Source: an archaeon (GTDB taxonomy: Archaea > Hydrothermarchaeota > Hydrothermarchaeia > Hydrothermarchaeales > Hydrothermarchaeaceae). From it: a DNA stretch of 17,943 nucleotides. A program made the translations under genes and the position numbers. Every line of letters starts with the position of its first letter. Positions within the stretch are counted from its first letter, which is position 1. Location of the stretch: the NCBI GenBank assembly GCA_018830205.1, contig JAHJSX010000028.1, positions 1-17,943 on the forward strand. The letters run 5' to 3'. Below the pieces are notes generated by a model. The model worked only from the letters and a program-made list of their open reading frames with translations, was not told the origin of the DNA and did no database searches. Shown here one piece after another: positions 1-6,689 of the stretch.

Positions 1-578
1 GACCTCATTATTTCAGAGTCCACAAGAGATACATGGGGATAGTGGAGCAGGTGCCCCCTGGTATCTGTCCGATATTTGAAATTTGAGGAATAAAGGCCAA
101 GGGACTGTTTTGCCATCCCTGCACCCATAGTGTTTCGTGGAGCGGAATTGTATTCAGGGAATGGCAGTACTGCAGTACATACTCCGAGCATGAAAATAGG
201 GTCAATTTCCAGATGTGTGTGTTCCTTTGTCAAATCATCTGGCTTCATTGCAATATATGTATTCTCTTCTTCATCCGAATCGATATACTCTATAATCCCC
301 ATTGAAACCAGGTCGTCCCAGGTCATCTCATTATTTTTAAGTGCCTCGATGTGGGATTCTTTAAGCGCCACCTTTCCCTTTGATACTACAATCAGCGGGC
401 GTCTCGCACGTCCCGCGTCAGTATTTACGTAAATCTCGTGCGTACCTGCGTCATATGAAACATTGGTCTGGCCGGAAATCTTTCCTTTCCTTCTTAGTTC
501 CCTAATGTTTTCTATAAGTTCTTCAGGTTTTTTAAAGGTCCCGATTAGGTTCCCGTTGACATAAACATTGGATTCCAT
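1..578 (-). CDS. rpoB1: DNA-directed RNA polymerase subunit B' (C-terminal half of the split B subunit), 5' part only
   Basis: An open frame starts at the ATG at 578 and reads 192 codons without a stop to the window edge, so only the N-terminal part is present. I translated it by hand. It holds typical RNA polymerase second-largest-subunit sequence: an N-terminal YVNGNLIG stretch, then INTDAGRARRP-like sequence (here YVNTDAGRARRPLIVV), the HTHLEIDP segment, and the RNTMGAGMAKQSLG motif near the active centre. The gene starts one base after the rpoB2 stop (TAA at 582-580), so the two are surely cotranscribed and probably translationally coupled. The break between the two genes is the normal B''/B' split of many Euryarchaeota, not a frameshift. 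The product forms the catalytic core together with B'', A' and A''. rpoA1 and rpoA2 are expected beyond position 1. Confidence 0.95.
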   Translation of the reverse strand, partial: MESNVYVNGNLIGTFKKPEELIENIRELRRKGKISGQTNVSYDAGTHEIYVNTDAGRARRPLIVVSKGKVALKESHIEALKNNEMTWDDLVSMGIIEYIDSDEEENTYIAMKPDDLTKEHTHLEIDPIFMLGVCTAVLPFPEYNSAPRNTMGAGMAKQSLGLYSSNFKYRTDTRGHLLHYPHVSLVDSEIMR

Positions 579-579
579 T

Positions 580-2070
580 TTACTTTCCCTTGCCTATGGG
601 TTTTACTCCCATTTCAAACAGTTTTGGTGATATTTCACTCTCATCGTAACCAGTTGAAAATTCGCATGCAAGTGCCAGGTTCTTTACAAGCCCGCAGTTC
701 GGGCCCTCTGGGGTCTCGCTTGGGCAAATCTTGCCAAATTGGGTAGGATGTAAATCCCTGGCCTCAAAATGCGGCTGGGACCTTGAAAGCGGAGATATTA
801 CACGCCTTAGATGAGACACGACTGATAGGTAGTTTGTTCTGTCAAGAAGCTGGCTCACACCCGCCCTGCCGCCTACCCAGTTGCCTGTAGCAAGCGCATG
901 CCGGATGCGTTCAGTGAGGATATCAGAACGCACAGCCGTTGCAATGGAGGGCTCTTTACCTCTTACAACAGACCGCTCAAGCTGGTATTTTATATCACGC
1001 GTCAGGTTGTAGAATGAAACCCTCAAAAGATCTTCCATGAGGTCTCCAGCAAGCCGCAGCCTCTTGTTTGCGTAGTGGTCTTTGTCATCTTCCCCCCTTT
1101 TGTCTGCTTCGAGTTCAAGTACTCGAAGTACCATCCTGCCAAGATAATACGCCTTTCGTATCCTGTCCTGGGGCTCGACCCCTATATGGGGTAAGAGGTA
1201 TCTGTCAATTACCTGTTCGGCACGCTTCACCCTGTAATCTCTGGCCTGGCCCGCTGCCACCTTCTTTCCTATTACCTCTATTGCGTCTTCTGTCCCCCTG
1301 ATGTCAAGATACTCTTCAAGGTTTTCCAGCATGCTCTGCTGGATACTCAAGTCTCTTGATATTGTATTGATAATGTCCTGGTCTGTTTCAAGTCCAAGCG
1401 CTCTTGCAAGTACAACAAAGGGTATGCTCCCTGGAACAGAGGGAAAAGAGATACCAATAAGCCCGTGTTTATCGCGCTCGGCAGTCACAAGCGCCCTGAA
1501 TCCACCTCTTTTCGAAAACACTCGTGCAACTTGCGTCGCCTTCTGGTATTTTTCGCTTTTTTCAAGCATGATTTTGTTGGGTGCAAGGTCTTCGATTGTT
1601 ACAAGCGCCCTTTCAGAACCGTTTACAATGAAATAACCACCCGGGTCAAGCGGGTCTTCCTTTTTCCCTATTAACTCTTCGTCGCTTAGGCCATACAGGT
1701 TGCAAATCTTTGACTTCACCATTGCGGGCAGCATCCCGATTTTCACAGGCACAGGGTCTTTCTCGACTTCGTCTTTTATCTGGGTCATCTCAAGGGTAAC
1801 CGCCGAGAAGTAGCTTAGATTCCGAAGCCGCACTTCGGTAGGGGTCACATAGTTTATAGAGCCGTCAGCCTCGGTCACAACTGCTTTATCGACATTAATC
1901 TTGCCAAATTTTACAGTAAAATCAACGTCTGTTTCCACCTGGGCCGTTTCATTGACAATCTGCTGGAGACGGTTTTCTATGAAATCGTTATATGAATCTA
2001 TGTGCTGCCTTACGAGTTCTCTTTTCTTCAAGAATGCACGCATTACAGGTTTTGTATCTATAACATCCAC
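580..2070 (-). CDS. rpoB2: DNA-directed RNA polymerase subunit B'' (N-terminal half of the split B subunit)
   Basis: 496 residues, the usual length for archaeal B'' (about 490-530). The protein covers the protrusion and lobe of the RNA polymerase second-largest subunit. Near its C-terminus (residues about 441-460) is the fork-loop motif HPTQFGKICPSETPEGPNCG. The start is GTG at 2070, preceded by GAGGT six bases upstream. The start lies nine bases after the rpoH stop, and the 3' end is one base from the rpoB1 ATG. This is the classic archaeal order rpoH-rpoB2-rpoB1. No insertion or broken motif was seen. The role is transcription elongation and nucleotide/DNA handling as part of cytoplasmic RNA polymerase. 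Confidence 0.97.
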   Translation of the reverse strand: MDVIDTKPVMRAFLKKRELVRQHIDSYNDFIENRLQQIVNETAQVETDVDFTVKFGKINVDKAVVTEADGSINYVTPTEVRLRNLSYFSAVTLEMTQIKDEVEKDPVPVKIGMLPAMVKSKICNLYGLSDEELIGKKEDPLDPGGYFIVNGSERALVTIEDLAPNKIMLEKSEKYQKATQVARVFSKRGGFRALVTAERDKHGLIGISFPSVPGSIPFVVLARALGLETDQDIINTISRDLSIQQSMLENLEEYLDIRGTEDAIEVIGKKVAAGQARDYRVKRAEQVIDRYLLPHIGVEPQDRIRKAYYLGRMVLRVLELEADKRGEDDKDHYANKRLRLAGDLMEDLLRVSFYNLTRDIKYQLERSVVRGKEPSIATAVRSDILTERIRHALATGNWVGGRAGVSQLLDRTNYLSVVSHLRRVISPLSRSQPHFEARDLHPTQFGKICPSETPEGPNCGLVKNLALACEFSTGYDESEISPKLFEMGVKPIGKGK

Positions 2071-2079
2071 GTCCTCACC

Positions 2080-2463
2080 TCACACCTGAGCAACAACGAC
2101 CCTGTAAAAAATGCTCTTTCCAGCCGTCTTGCTGTTTCTTGTTATCTTTAAAATATCTCCTGTTTCTGCTTTTATCATCTTGACCACAGGGTCGGTTGAA
2201 AAAATTTTTGGCAGCTGCCCTTTAGTTATATTGTACTTATTTAGCACTTCATCGGCGTCTTTTTTGGAAATAATCTCATGTTCCGGAACCAGTTCATGCT
2301 TCAGTATGTCAGGTTTAGCTTTAGTTTCCACCTTCGCTTTCTTGCCAACAGCCTTTGCCTTGGTTTTTTCTTTCGGTTCTTTACTCTTGGTTGCCGCTTT
2401 CGTTATTTTGCTTTTAGTTTCGGTCGGCGTAGTTTTACTCTTGGGTTTAGCTTTAGTTTCCAC
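2080..2463 (-). CDS. rpoH: DNA-directed RNA polymerase subunit H with long lysine-rich N-terminal extension
   Basis: The last ~76 residues are a complete RpoH/Rpb5 C-terminal domain (ILKHELVPEHEIISKKDADEVL..., ending in KSIFYRVVV), which is all most archaeal RpoH proteins contain. Upstream is an unusual Lys/Ala/Thr/Ser/Glu-rich low-complexity tail. The coordinates start at the first conventional codon, GTG 2463 (127 aa). That GTG has no ribosome-binding site. The open frame continues upstream to an ATA codon at 2538-2536, seven bases after GGAGG. The true start may therefore be ATA 2538 (152 aa). A third option, GTG 2331, would give a normal-length 83-residue protein. The tail contains a 132-bp-period duplication. 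It leads the rpoH-rpoB2-rpoB1 operon and lies just downstream of tRNA-Lys. The basic tail could contact nucleic acid; that is inference. Confidence 0.9.
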   Translation of the reverse strand: METKAKPKSKTTPTETKSKITKAATKSKEPKEKTKAKAVGKKAKVETKAKPDILKHELVPEHEIISKKDADEVLNKYNITKGQLPKIFSTDPVVKMIKAETGDILKITRNSKTAGKSIFYRVVVAQV

Positions 2464-2484
2464 CTTCGCTTTCTTGCTAACAGC
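2312..2484 (-). repeat. In-frame direct repeat in the rpoH tail, period 132 bp
   Basis: A 41-base segment at 2312-2352 recurs at 2444-2484 with one mismatch (both encode the KKAKVETKAKP block). Weaker similarity continues beyond it on the far side at the same 132-base offset, for example ITKAATKSK against IAKAKTESK. The offset is 44 codons, so the reading frame is kept. This looks like a tandem duplication that lengthened the basic N-terminal tail. Confidence 0.85.
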
Positions 2485-2535
2485 TTTCTTTTTAGTTTTT
2501 TCTGCTGCTGTTTTACTCTCAGTTTTCGCTTTTGC

Positions 2536-2550
2536 TATTTTACTCCCTCC
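2536..2550 (-). promoter_or_regulatory. Shine-Dalgarno sequence of rpoH next to a possible ATA start
   Basis: On the minus strand GGAGGG (2550-2545) is followed after six bases by ATA (2538-2536), in frame with rpoH. No ATG, GTG or TTG occurs in that frame between this site and GTG 2463. The spacing is ideal for initiation at ATA, which is a rare start codon, so either the codon is used or an ATG has been mutated or mis-assembled. Confidence 0.55.
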
Positions 2551-2576
2551 TATTATCTATAAACTCCTTAAAAATG

Positions 2577-2651
2577 CGGGCCCGACGGGATTTGAACCCG
2601 CGACTCCCGGCTTAAAAGGCCGGTGCTCTAGCCAGACTGAGCTACGGGCCC
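2577..2651 (-). tRNA. tRNA-Lys (anticodon TTT)
   Basis: A full cloverleaf on the minus strand. The acceptor GGGCCCG pairs with CGGGCCC. The anticodon arm CCGGC/GCCGG encloses the loop CTTTTAA. The T arm is GCGGG-TTCAAAT-CCCGT. Discriminator G. No intron. The 3' CCA is not encoded (CAT follows). It lies between tRNA-Asp and the rpoH ribosome-binding site, in the same orientation. Confidence 0.95.
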
Positions 2652-2750
2652 AGTTTCCGTTTGTAAAACTAGTTGACCATTCCATGTTTTTACCTTTTTC
2701 CTTACAGCTATTTTTTTTATTAGGCACCTATTTGACCTGGCACCATCAGA

Positions 2751-2828
2751 TGGCGCCCTGGTCGGGATTTGAACCCGAGTCACGGGAGTGACAGTCCCGT
2801 ATGATAGGCCACGCTACACCACCAGGGC
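2751..2828 (-). tRNA. tRNA-Asp (anticodon GTC)
   Basis: A cloverleaf on the minus strand. The acceptor GCCCTGG pairs with CCAGGGC. The anticodon stem CGGGA/TCCCG encloses the loop CTGTCAC (anticodon GTC). The T arm is CTCGGG-TTCAAAT-CCCGA. Discriminator G, followed by CCA encoded in the DNA (2753-2751), unlike the neighbouring tRNA-Lys. It is about 50 bases downstream of the 5S rRNA gene and probably cotranscribed with it. Confidence 0.95.
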
Positions 2829-2881
2829 CTAGATGACATGCGCTCCTCAAGCTATCTCAATTCTTTTTTTGAATGCAAAGT

Positions 2882-3006
2882 GGGCTGGCAGCGTCTCCAG
2901 TTTCCCGTGGGCTCGCGCACCACAGTACAGCCAGAATCGCTGGAGGGCTTTACTTCCGTGTTCGGATGGGAACGGGTGTGTCACCTCCGCTTTGGCCGCC
3001 ATGCCC
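2882..3006 (-). rRNA. rrf: 5S ribosomal RNA
   Basis: Recognised on the minus strand from the conserved 5S core: the loop segment CCCATCCGAACACGGAAG, then AAGCCC, TACTG and GTGCGCGAGCCC, then GGGAAAC. The terminal helix is formed by GGGCATGGCGGC at the 5' end and GCTGCCAGCCC at the 3' end. The ends are placed from this pairing and may be off by a few bases. It is unlinked from 16S/23S in this window and is followed by tRNA-Asp. Confidence 0.93.
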
Positions 3007-3036
3007 TTAGAGTATTAACCTCGATTGTACTATCTA

Positions 3037-3052
3037 TATATAAAAGTTTCGG
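3037..3052 (-). promoter_or_regulatory. Archaeal BRE/TATA promoter of the 5S-tRNA transcript
   Basis: On the minus strand the purine-rich BRE CCGAAAC (3052-3046) is immediately followed by the TATA box TTTTATATA (3045-3037). The box centre is 30-35 bases upstream of the 5S 5' end. That distance allows a start site near 3014 and short 5' trimming. It is the best promoter match in the window, as expected for a stable-RNA operon. Confidence 0.8.
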
Positions 3053-3112
3053 AGGGTGCGGTGCCTAGAAAAGTAGATGTTTAACATTATAAAATTCGAA
3101 ATATCGGTCCAA

Positions 3113-5083
3113 TTAAATTAATACGCTCTTGGTAATCGGCAGCGTAAAGCAGAATTTGCTTCCCTCGCCCACATTGCTTTTAACACTGATTTTTCCACCA
3201 TTTGCCTCAACTATGTCTTTTACTATCGCAAGCCCCATTCCTGTGCCTCCATACGGTCTCGTCGACGAGGCGTCTATCTGGTAGAGGGGCTCAAAGATTT
3301 TCTCAAGCTGGTTCTCAGGGATACCAATACCTGTGTCCTCCACGCAAATCTCTACCATGCCATCCTTTTCATGTGCCTCAATTACCACCTTTCCCACCTC
3401 CTTGTTGAACTTTACAGCATTGCTTGCGAGATTCCGCAGGACGCGGTTCAACTGCAGGTAATTAACTCTGACAAGCGGCAGGCCCTCCTTTACACGGACA
3501 TCTACCTCTATCTTTCGCGAAGCGGCAAGGGGTTCAATCTCCATTCTTACGAAGGCCGTGATATCAGCCAGGTTCACGGCTGCCGATTTTAGCTTTTTGT
3601 CGCTATCTACGATGCTTGCAGCATCTATGAGGTCCTTTACCACGGAACTCTGGTGCATCAGGGCGTCTCTTGCCAGCTTCAAAAGTTCATTTCTGCTTTC
3701 CTTGTCATCCTCTTCGTCTGCCAGTTCCAGGGCTCCGCTGGCAATGGTTATGGGGGTGCGCAGCTCGTGGGTCACGTTTGCAATGATATCGCTCTTTAGC
3801 TTGTCAAGTGACCGCAGGTCCTCATGGGCCCGCTTTAGTTTTTCATATGCATCGTTCAATTCTTCTTCTGCATTCTTGCGCTCGGTGATGTCCCTGAATA
3901 GGCTTACTGTGTACGTCTTTCCCGCGATTGTTATGGGGGCAGAGCTGATATCGGCGTAAAAGACACTGCTGTCCTTTCTTCTTATTGGGATATCCTCGGC
4001 TACTCTAATCTCTCCCCGCGCCTGCCTCTCAAACTGCTCCAAGACGTACTGCAGGTCTTCCTTTGGATGAATGTCCATGACCCCAAGACTTTCAATCTCT
4101 GCCAGGCCATATCTCAGCATTTGACACATCGTTTCATTGGCAGTGAAGAATTTTTTGGTTTCTTCGTCTGTAAGGAGTATTCCATCTGTAACATTCTCGA
4201 AAATGCCCTTGAACAACTGTTCGGATTCGGTCAACGCTTCCTGTGCCTTTTTGTGCCTGGTTGTATCTTTTGCGATATGAATTATCTGCTTTATTTCCTC
4301 CCCATCATAAAGCGGATATGCCGATACCTCTACAGATGTCTCCCTGTTGTCCTTGTCCAGATGCACATGTTCTACTGTAATGGGCTTTCCGGTTTCAAGC
4401 AGCTCTCCAATAGGGCACGGGTCATCAGGAGGCATACACGGAGTGGCCAGGTGATGGGTTATCTCATGGCAGGTCTTTCCGATGACCTCCTCTTCACTAA
4501 GTCCGCAAATGTCAAGGAAGGCCCTGTTCACACCAACAATCTTGAAATCTTTTACGTCTATCACTGAGACGGCGTCCGCGATTCCATTTATTACGCGTTC
4601 GTTGAAGTCTTTTAAGCGGATTATCTCCCTCTCGCCCTTCTTGCGCTCTGTTATGTTCCTGGTCGTGTGAAAGAATATCTTTTTACCATCTCTTGTGACC
4701 TGCCCTGTAGGATAGACTGCAGAGATATACCACATTCCAGCATCCTTGTCAAAGAACTCCCGTTCAACACTTCTGCCTCCTTTCTCTACGGATTCCTCAA
4801 GCGGGCAGCCGGGGTAGGGCCTGTCCAGCCCATGCACAACTTTGGGACAGTACTTGCCCATGATTTGTTCAGGTTTTACGTCTAAAGCCCTTTCAACTAC
4901 CTTATTGGCAAAAATGATTTTATGGTCTTCATCAATAAGCATTACGTAGTATGGCAGGGCGTCAAGGACATTCATCATCTCTGGTCCTGCCCTGGCATTT
5001 GCTTCTGGCCCGTTTTCTCCATACATTGCTTCTACTAAGTACTTGAAGCGCTTTTTGGGGTCCTTTTTTGTAATATCCACCAC
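3113..5083 (-). CDS. Soluble histidine kinase with three PAS domains
   Basis: 656 residues, with no membrane segment or signal peptide, so it senses in the cytoplasm. PAS1 spans about residues 36-150, PAS2 about 155-285 and PAS3 about 286-410. A short coiled linker leads to the HisKA dimerisation domain with phospho-accepting His439 (NVTHELRTP). The HATPase domain follows, with N-box Asn555, DTGIG at 583-587 and GGTGMGL at 612-618. All catalytic motifs are intact. PAS1 has CPKVVH...PGCP (C79, H84, C93). PAS2 has TCHE...HH...PC...DPCP (C205, H206, H210, H211, C216, C223), a pattern that could bind a redox cofactor or metal. Start GTG 5083 or GTG 5080; neither has a well-spaced ribosome-binding site. 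No response regulator lies nearby, so the output partner is unknown. Confidence 0.93.
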   Translation of the reverse strand: MVDITKKDPKKRFKYLVEAMYGENGPEANARAGPEMMNVLDALPYYVMLIDEDHKIIFANKVVERALDVKPEQIMGKYCPKVVHGLDRPYPGCPLEESVEKGGRSVEREFFDKDAGMWYISAVYPTGQVTRDGKKIFFHTTRNITERKKGEREIIRLKDFNERVINGIADAVSVIDVKDFKIVGVNRAFLDICGLSEEEVIGKTCHEITHHLATPCMPPDDPCPIGELLETGKPITVEHVHLDKDNRETSVEVSAYPLYDGEEIKQIIHIAKDTTRHKKAQEALTESEQLFKGIFENVTDGILLTDEETKKFFTANETMCQMLRYGLAEIESLGVMDIHPKEDLQYVLEQFERQARGEIRVAEDIPIRRKDSSVFYADISSAPITIAGKTYTVSLFRDITERKNAEEELNDAYEKLKRAHEDLRSLDKLKSDIIANVTHELRTPITIASGALELADEEDDKESRNELLKLARDALMHQSSVVKDLIDAASIVDSDKKLKSAAVNLADITAFVRMEIEPLAASRKIEVDVRVKEGLPLVRVNYLQLNRVLRNLASNAVKFNKEVGKVVIEAHEKDGMVEICVEDTGIGIPENQLEKIFEPLYQIDASSTRPYGGTGMGLAIVKDIVEANGGKISVKSNVGEGSKFCFTLPITKSVLI

Positions 5084-5209
5084 CTCGACTTTAAGACAAG
5101 TCTACCTGTGCGAATCCTTTTCCAAACACCTACTAACTATTTGCACTTGGATGTTTATTAGTTTTATCCTGCCAAAGGATTAAGAGCTAATGCGTTTATT
5201 TGCAATTAT
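5084..5209. promoter_or_regulatory. Divergent intergenic region between the kinase and the NOG1-like GTPase
   Basis: A 126-bp AT-rich gap that must hold promoters for both flanking genes. A TATA-like stretch TTTATTAGTTTTAT (5154-5167) is about 45-55 bases before the GTPase ATG. No ribosome-binding site precedes that ATG. No strong operator or stem-loop was seen. Confidence 0.35.
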
Positions 5210-6193
5210 ATGGTGCAGAATTTCAAGCGACTTCCAACAATTTTAAGCGCGGACGAGCTTACCAAGTTTACCTTCAAAAGGGCAAGCAAAGAAGGACGTG
5301 CAGTCCCAAAAAAGGGCCAGCCAAAATACATATGGGCAAAAAGGGCAGAGGGCAAAAGGGTCATGGCCGCATCGGGTGCCATCACCTATAAACTGAAAAG
5401 AATCACGAATATCTTGATGCTTGACGACCTGACTCCTTTTTACACCGAACTCATCGACGCAACAGTTGGAATCGAGAAAATTAAGAAGGCCACCGGCGTG
5501 CTGTCATGGGCCTCAACAACAATTGAGAAGTACGAAAAGACCTACAGGTACAAAATCAGGATAGCAAAAAAGGAAGAAGACATCTACAGGTTGCGAGGGG
5601 AGTTCTATGGAAAACTGGCATCTGTGCTAAAGAAAATCGATGACCAGTTCACGTTCCTGGCAAAGGCAAGAGAAGAGCTAAAAAATCTGCCAAGCTTCGA
5701 GGACACGTTCACGGTTGTAATAGCTGGCCCGCCAAACGTTGGCAAGTCCACATTCCTGCAGGCAATGACCGGCGCAAAGCCAAAGGTGGACGTTTACCCA
5801 TTCACGACCAAACAAATCCTAGTCGGCTACTTTGAAAGACGCCACAAAAGATATCAGATTGTTGATACGCCAGGACTCCTCGACAGGCGCCTGGATGACC
5901 GAAACCCAATTGAGCGCCAGGCCATAATGGCGCTTGAACACCTCGCAAACGTCGTTCTTTTTATATTTGACCCCTCAGAGACCTGCGGCTTCCCCATGCA
6001 TGAACAGACTAATATATATAATGATATTAAAGGGGCTTTTAGTATCCCGATAATACCTGTGCTAAACAAGTCTGACTTAAAGGAGCCAGACGAAAAAACC
6101 AATAAAATCTCAAACCATGTCTGTGCTGCAGTCGATGGGACGGGAATAGACGAGCTGATAGCCGAGATTCTCAAGCTTGAAGCTTCCCAATGA
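5210..6193 (+). CDS. NOG1-family GTP-binding protein (ribosome-associated)
   Basis: 327 residues, typical of archaeal NOG1 homologs. An all-helical N-terminal NOG1 domain (about residues 1-160, rich in Lys/Arg) is followed by a TRAFAC GTPase domain. G1 is GPPNVGKS at 173-180, the G2 threonine lies in PFTTK (199/200), G3 is DTPG at 219-222 and G4 is NKSD at 286-289. All are intact. The family acts in large-ribosomal-subunit assembly in eukaryotes; the archaeal role is inferred to be similar. The start ATG 5210 has no Shine-Dalgarno sequence, so the mRNA may have a very short leader. It is the only plus-strand gene in the first 10 kb. Its last 23 bases overlap the end of cdhB on the other strand. 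Confidence 0.92.
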   Translation: MVQNFKRLPTILSADELTKFTFKRASKEGRAVPKKGQPKYIWAKRAEGKRVMAASGAITYKLKRITNILMLDDLTPFYTELIDATVGIEKIKKATGVLSWASTTIEKYEKTYRYKIRIAKKEEDIYRLRGEFYGKLASVLKKIDDQFTFLAKAREELKNLPSFEDTFTVVIAGPPNVGKSTFLQAMTGAKPKVDVYPFTTKQILVGYFERRHKRYQIVDTPGLLDRRLDDRNPIERQAIMALEHLANVVLFIFDPSETCGFPMHEQTNIYNDIKGAFSIPIIPVLNKSDLKEPDEKTNKISNHVCAAVDGTGIDELIAEILKLEASQ

Positions 6194-6689
6194 TATCGTC
6201 AAGGTATTCCAGGTGAATATCGTCTGTAATGTTTGGGAACGAATACGTTGCATTTGGCATATAGTACCGGTCAATGCACATCGATTCAAGGTCCGTGAAG
6301 TTCTTGAGGGTCGAGAAAGTCTGGTTTGTCAAATCAAGATGCACACCCATTACCATTAAAAGGTCAGGCTGTCCCTTTCCGTCAATCCCTTTCCAATTTG
6401 GGTCAGTCAGCATATTTGTGGCTTCAACGACCCCTATAACGTATGCATCCGAGCCTTTTTCAAGAAGGAATTTTACAGAGTGACCTGTTGCAACAATCTC
6501 AACGCCTGCTTTTTGAAGCGCGATAACCCTGTCAAGCAAACCATCTATGTCGTTTATCTTTGAGCCGATTACAAGAGTGGGCTTTTTTGCCTTTTTAATT
6601 ATCCTTGAGGCAGCGTCAGGTAGCACGACCATGGACTTTTTCGGACCAGATTCCTGTGTCCTTACCCAGGATGTAGCATGAGGGTTCAT
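6171..6689 (-). CDS. cdhB: CO dehydrogenase/acetyl-CoA synthase complex, epsilon subunit
   Basis: 172 residues when started at ATG 6689, the normal length for CdhB (~170). That start overlaps the cdhA stop as ATGA and has AAAGGAGG seven bases upstream. A longer in-frame reading to 6758 adds 23 residues that only mirror the cdhA 3' end. The protein has the CdhB fold signatures: KPTLVIGSKI, then GVEIVATGHS, GVVEATNML and PDLLMVMG. In the alpha2-epsilon2 CODH component the epsilon subunit binds CdhA; the family has no metal cluster of its own, and its function is poorly defined (FAD or electron-transfer support has been proposed). It is the last gene of the operon: no cdhC, cdhD or cdhE follows. 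Confidence 0.93.
   Translation of the reverse strand: MNPHATSWVRTQESGPKKSMVVLPDAASRIIKKAKKPTLVIGSKINDIDGLLDRVIALQKAGVEIVATGHSVKFLLEKGSDAYVIGVVEATNMLTDPNWKGIDGKGQPDLLMVMGVHLDLTNQTFSTLKNFTDLESMCIDRYYMPNATYSFPNITDDIHLEYLDDIIGKLQA

Noticed and set aside
578..582. Possible frameshift splitting the RNA polymerase B gene
   Set aside because: The break falls at the natural B''/B' split point of euryarchaeal polymerases, and each part has its own start and stop.
2652..2750. Independent promoter or terminator between tRNA-Asp and tRNA-Lys
   Set aside because: There is an A-rich run on the minus strand, but it is 60-70 bases from tRNA-Lys, has no BRE-TATA pattern, and is not U-rich in the transcript as an archaeal terminator would be.
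2111..2791. A 226-residue plus-strand reading frame
   Set aside because: It runs antisense across rpoH and both tRNAs and has repetitive hydrophobic composition that mirrors the lysine-rich rpoH tail. It is a shadow frame.
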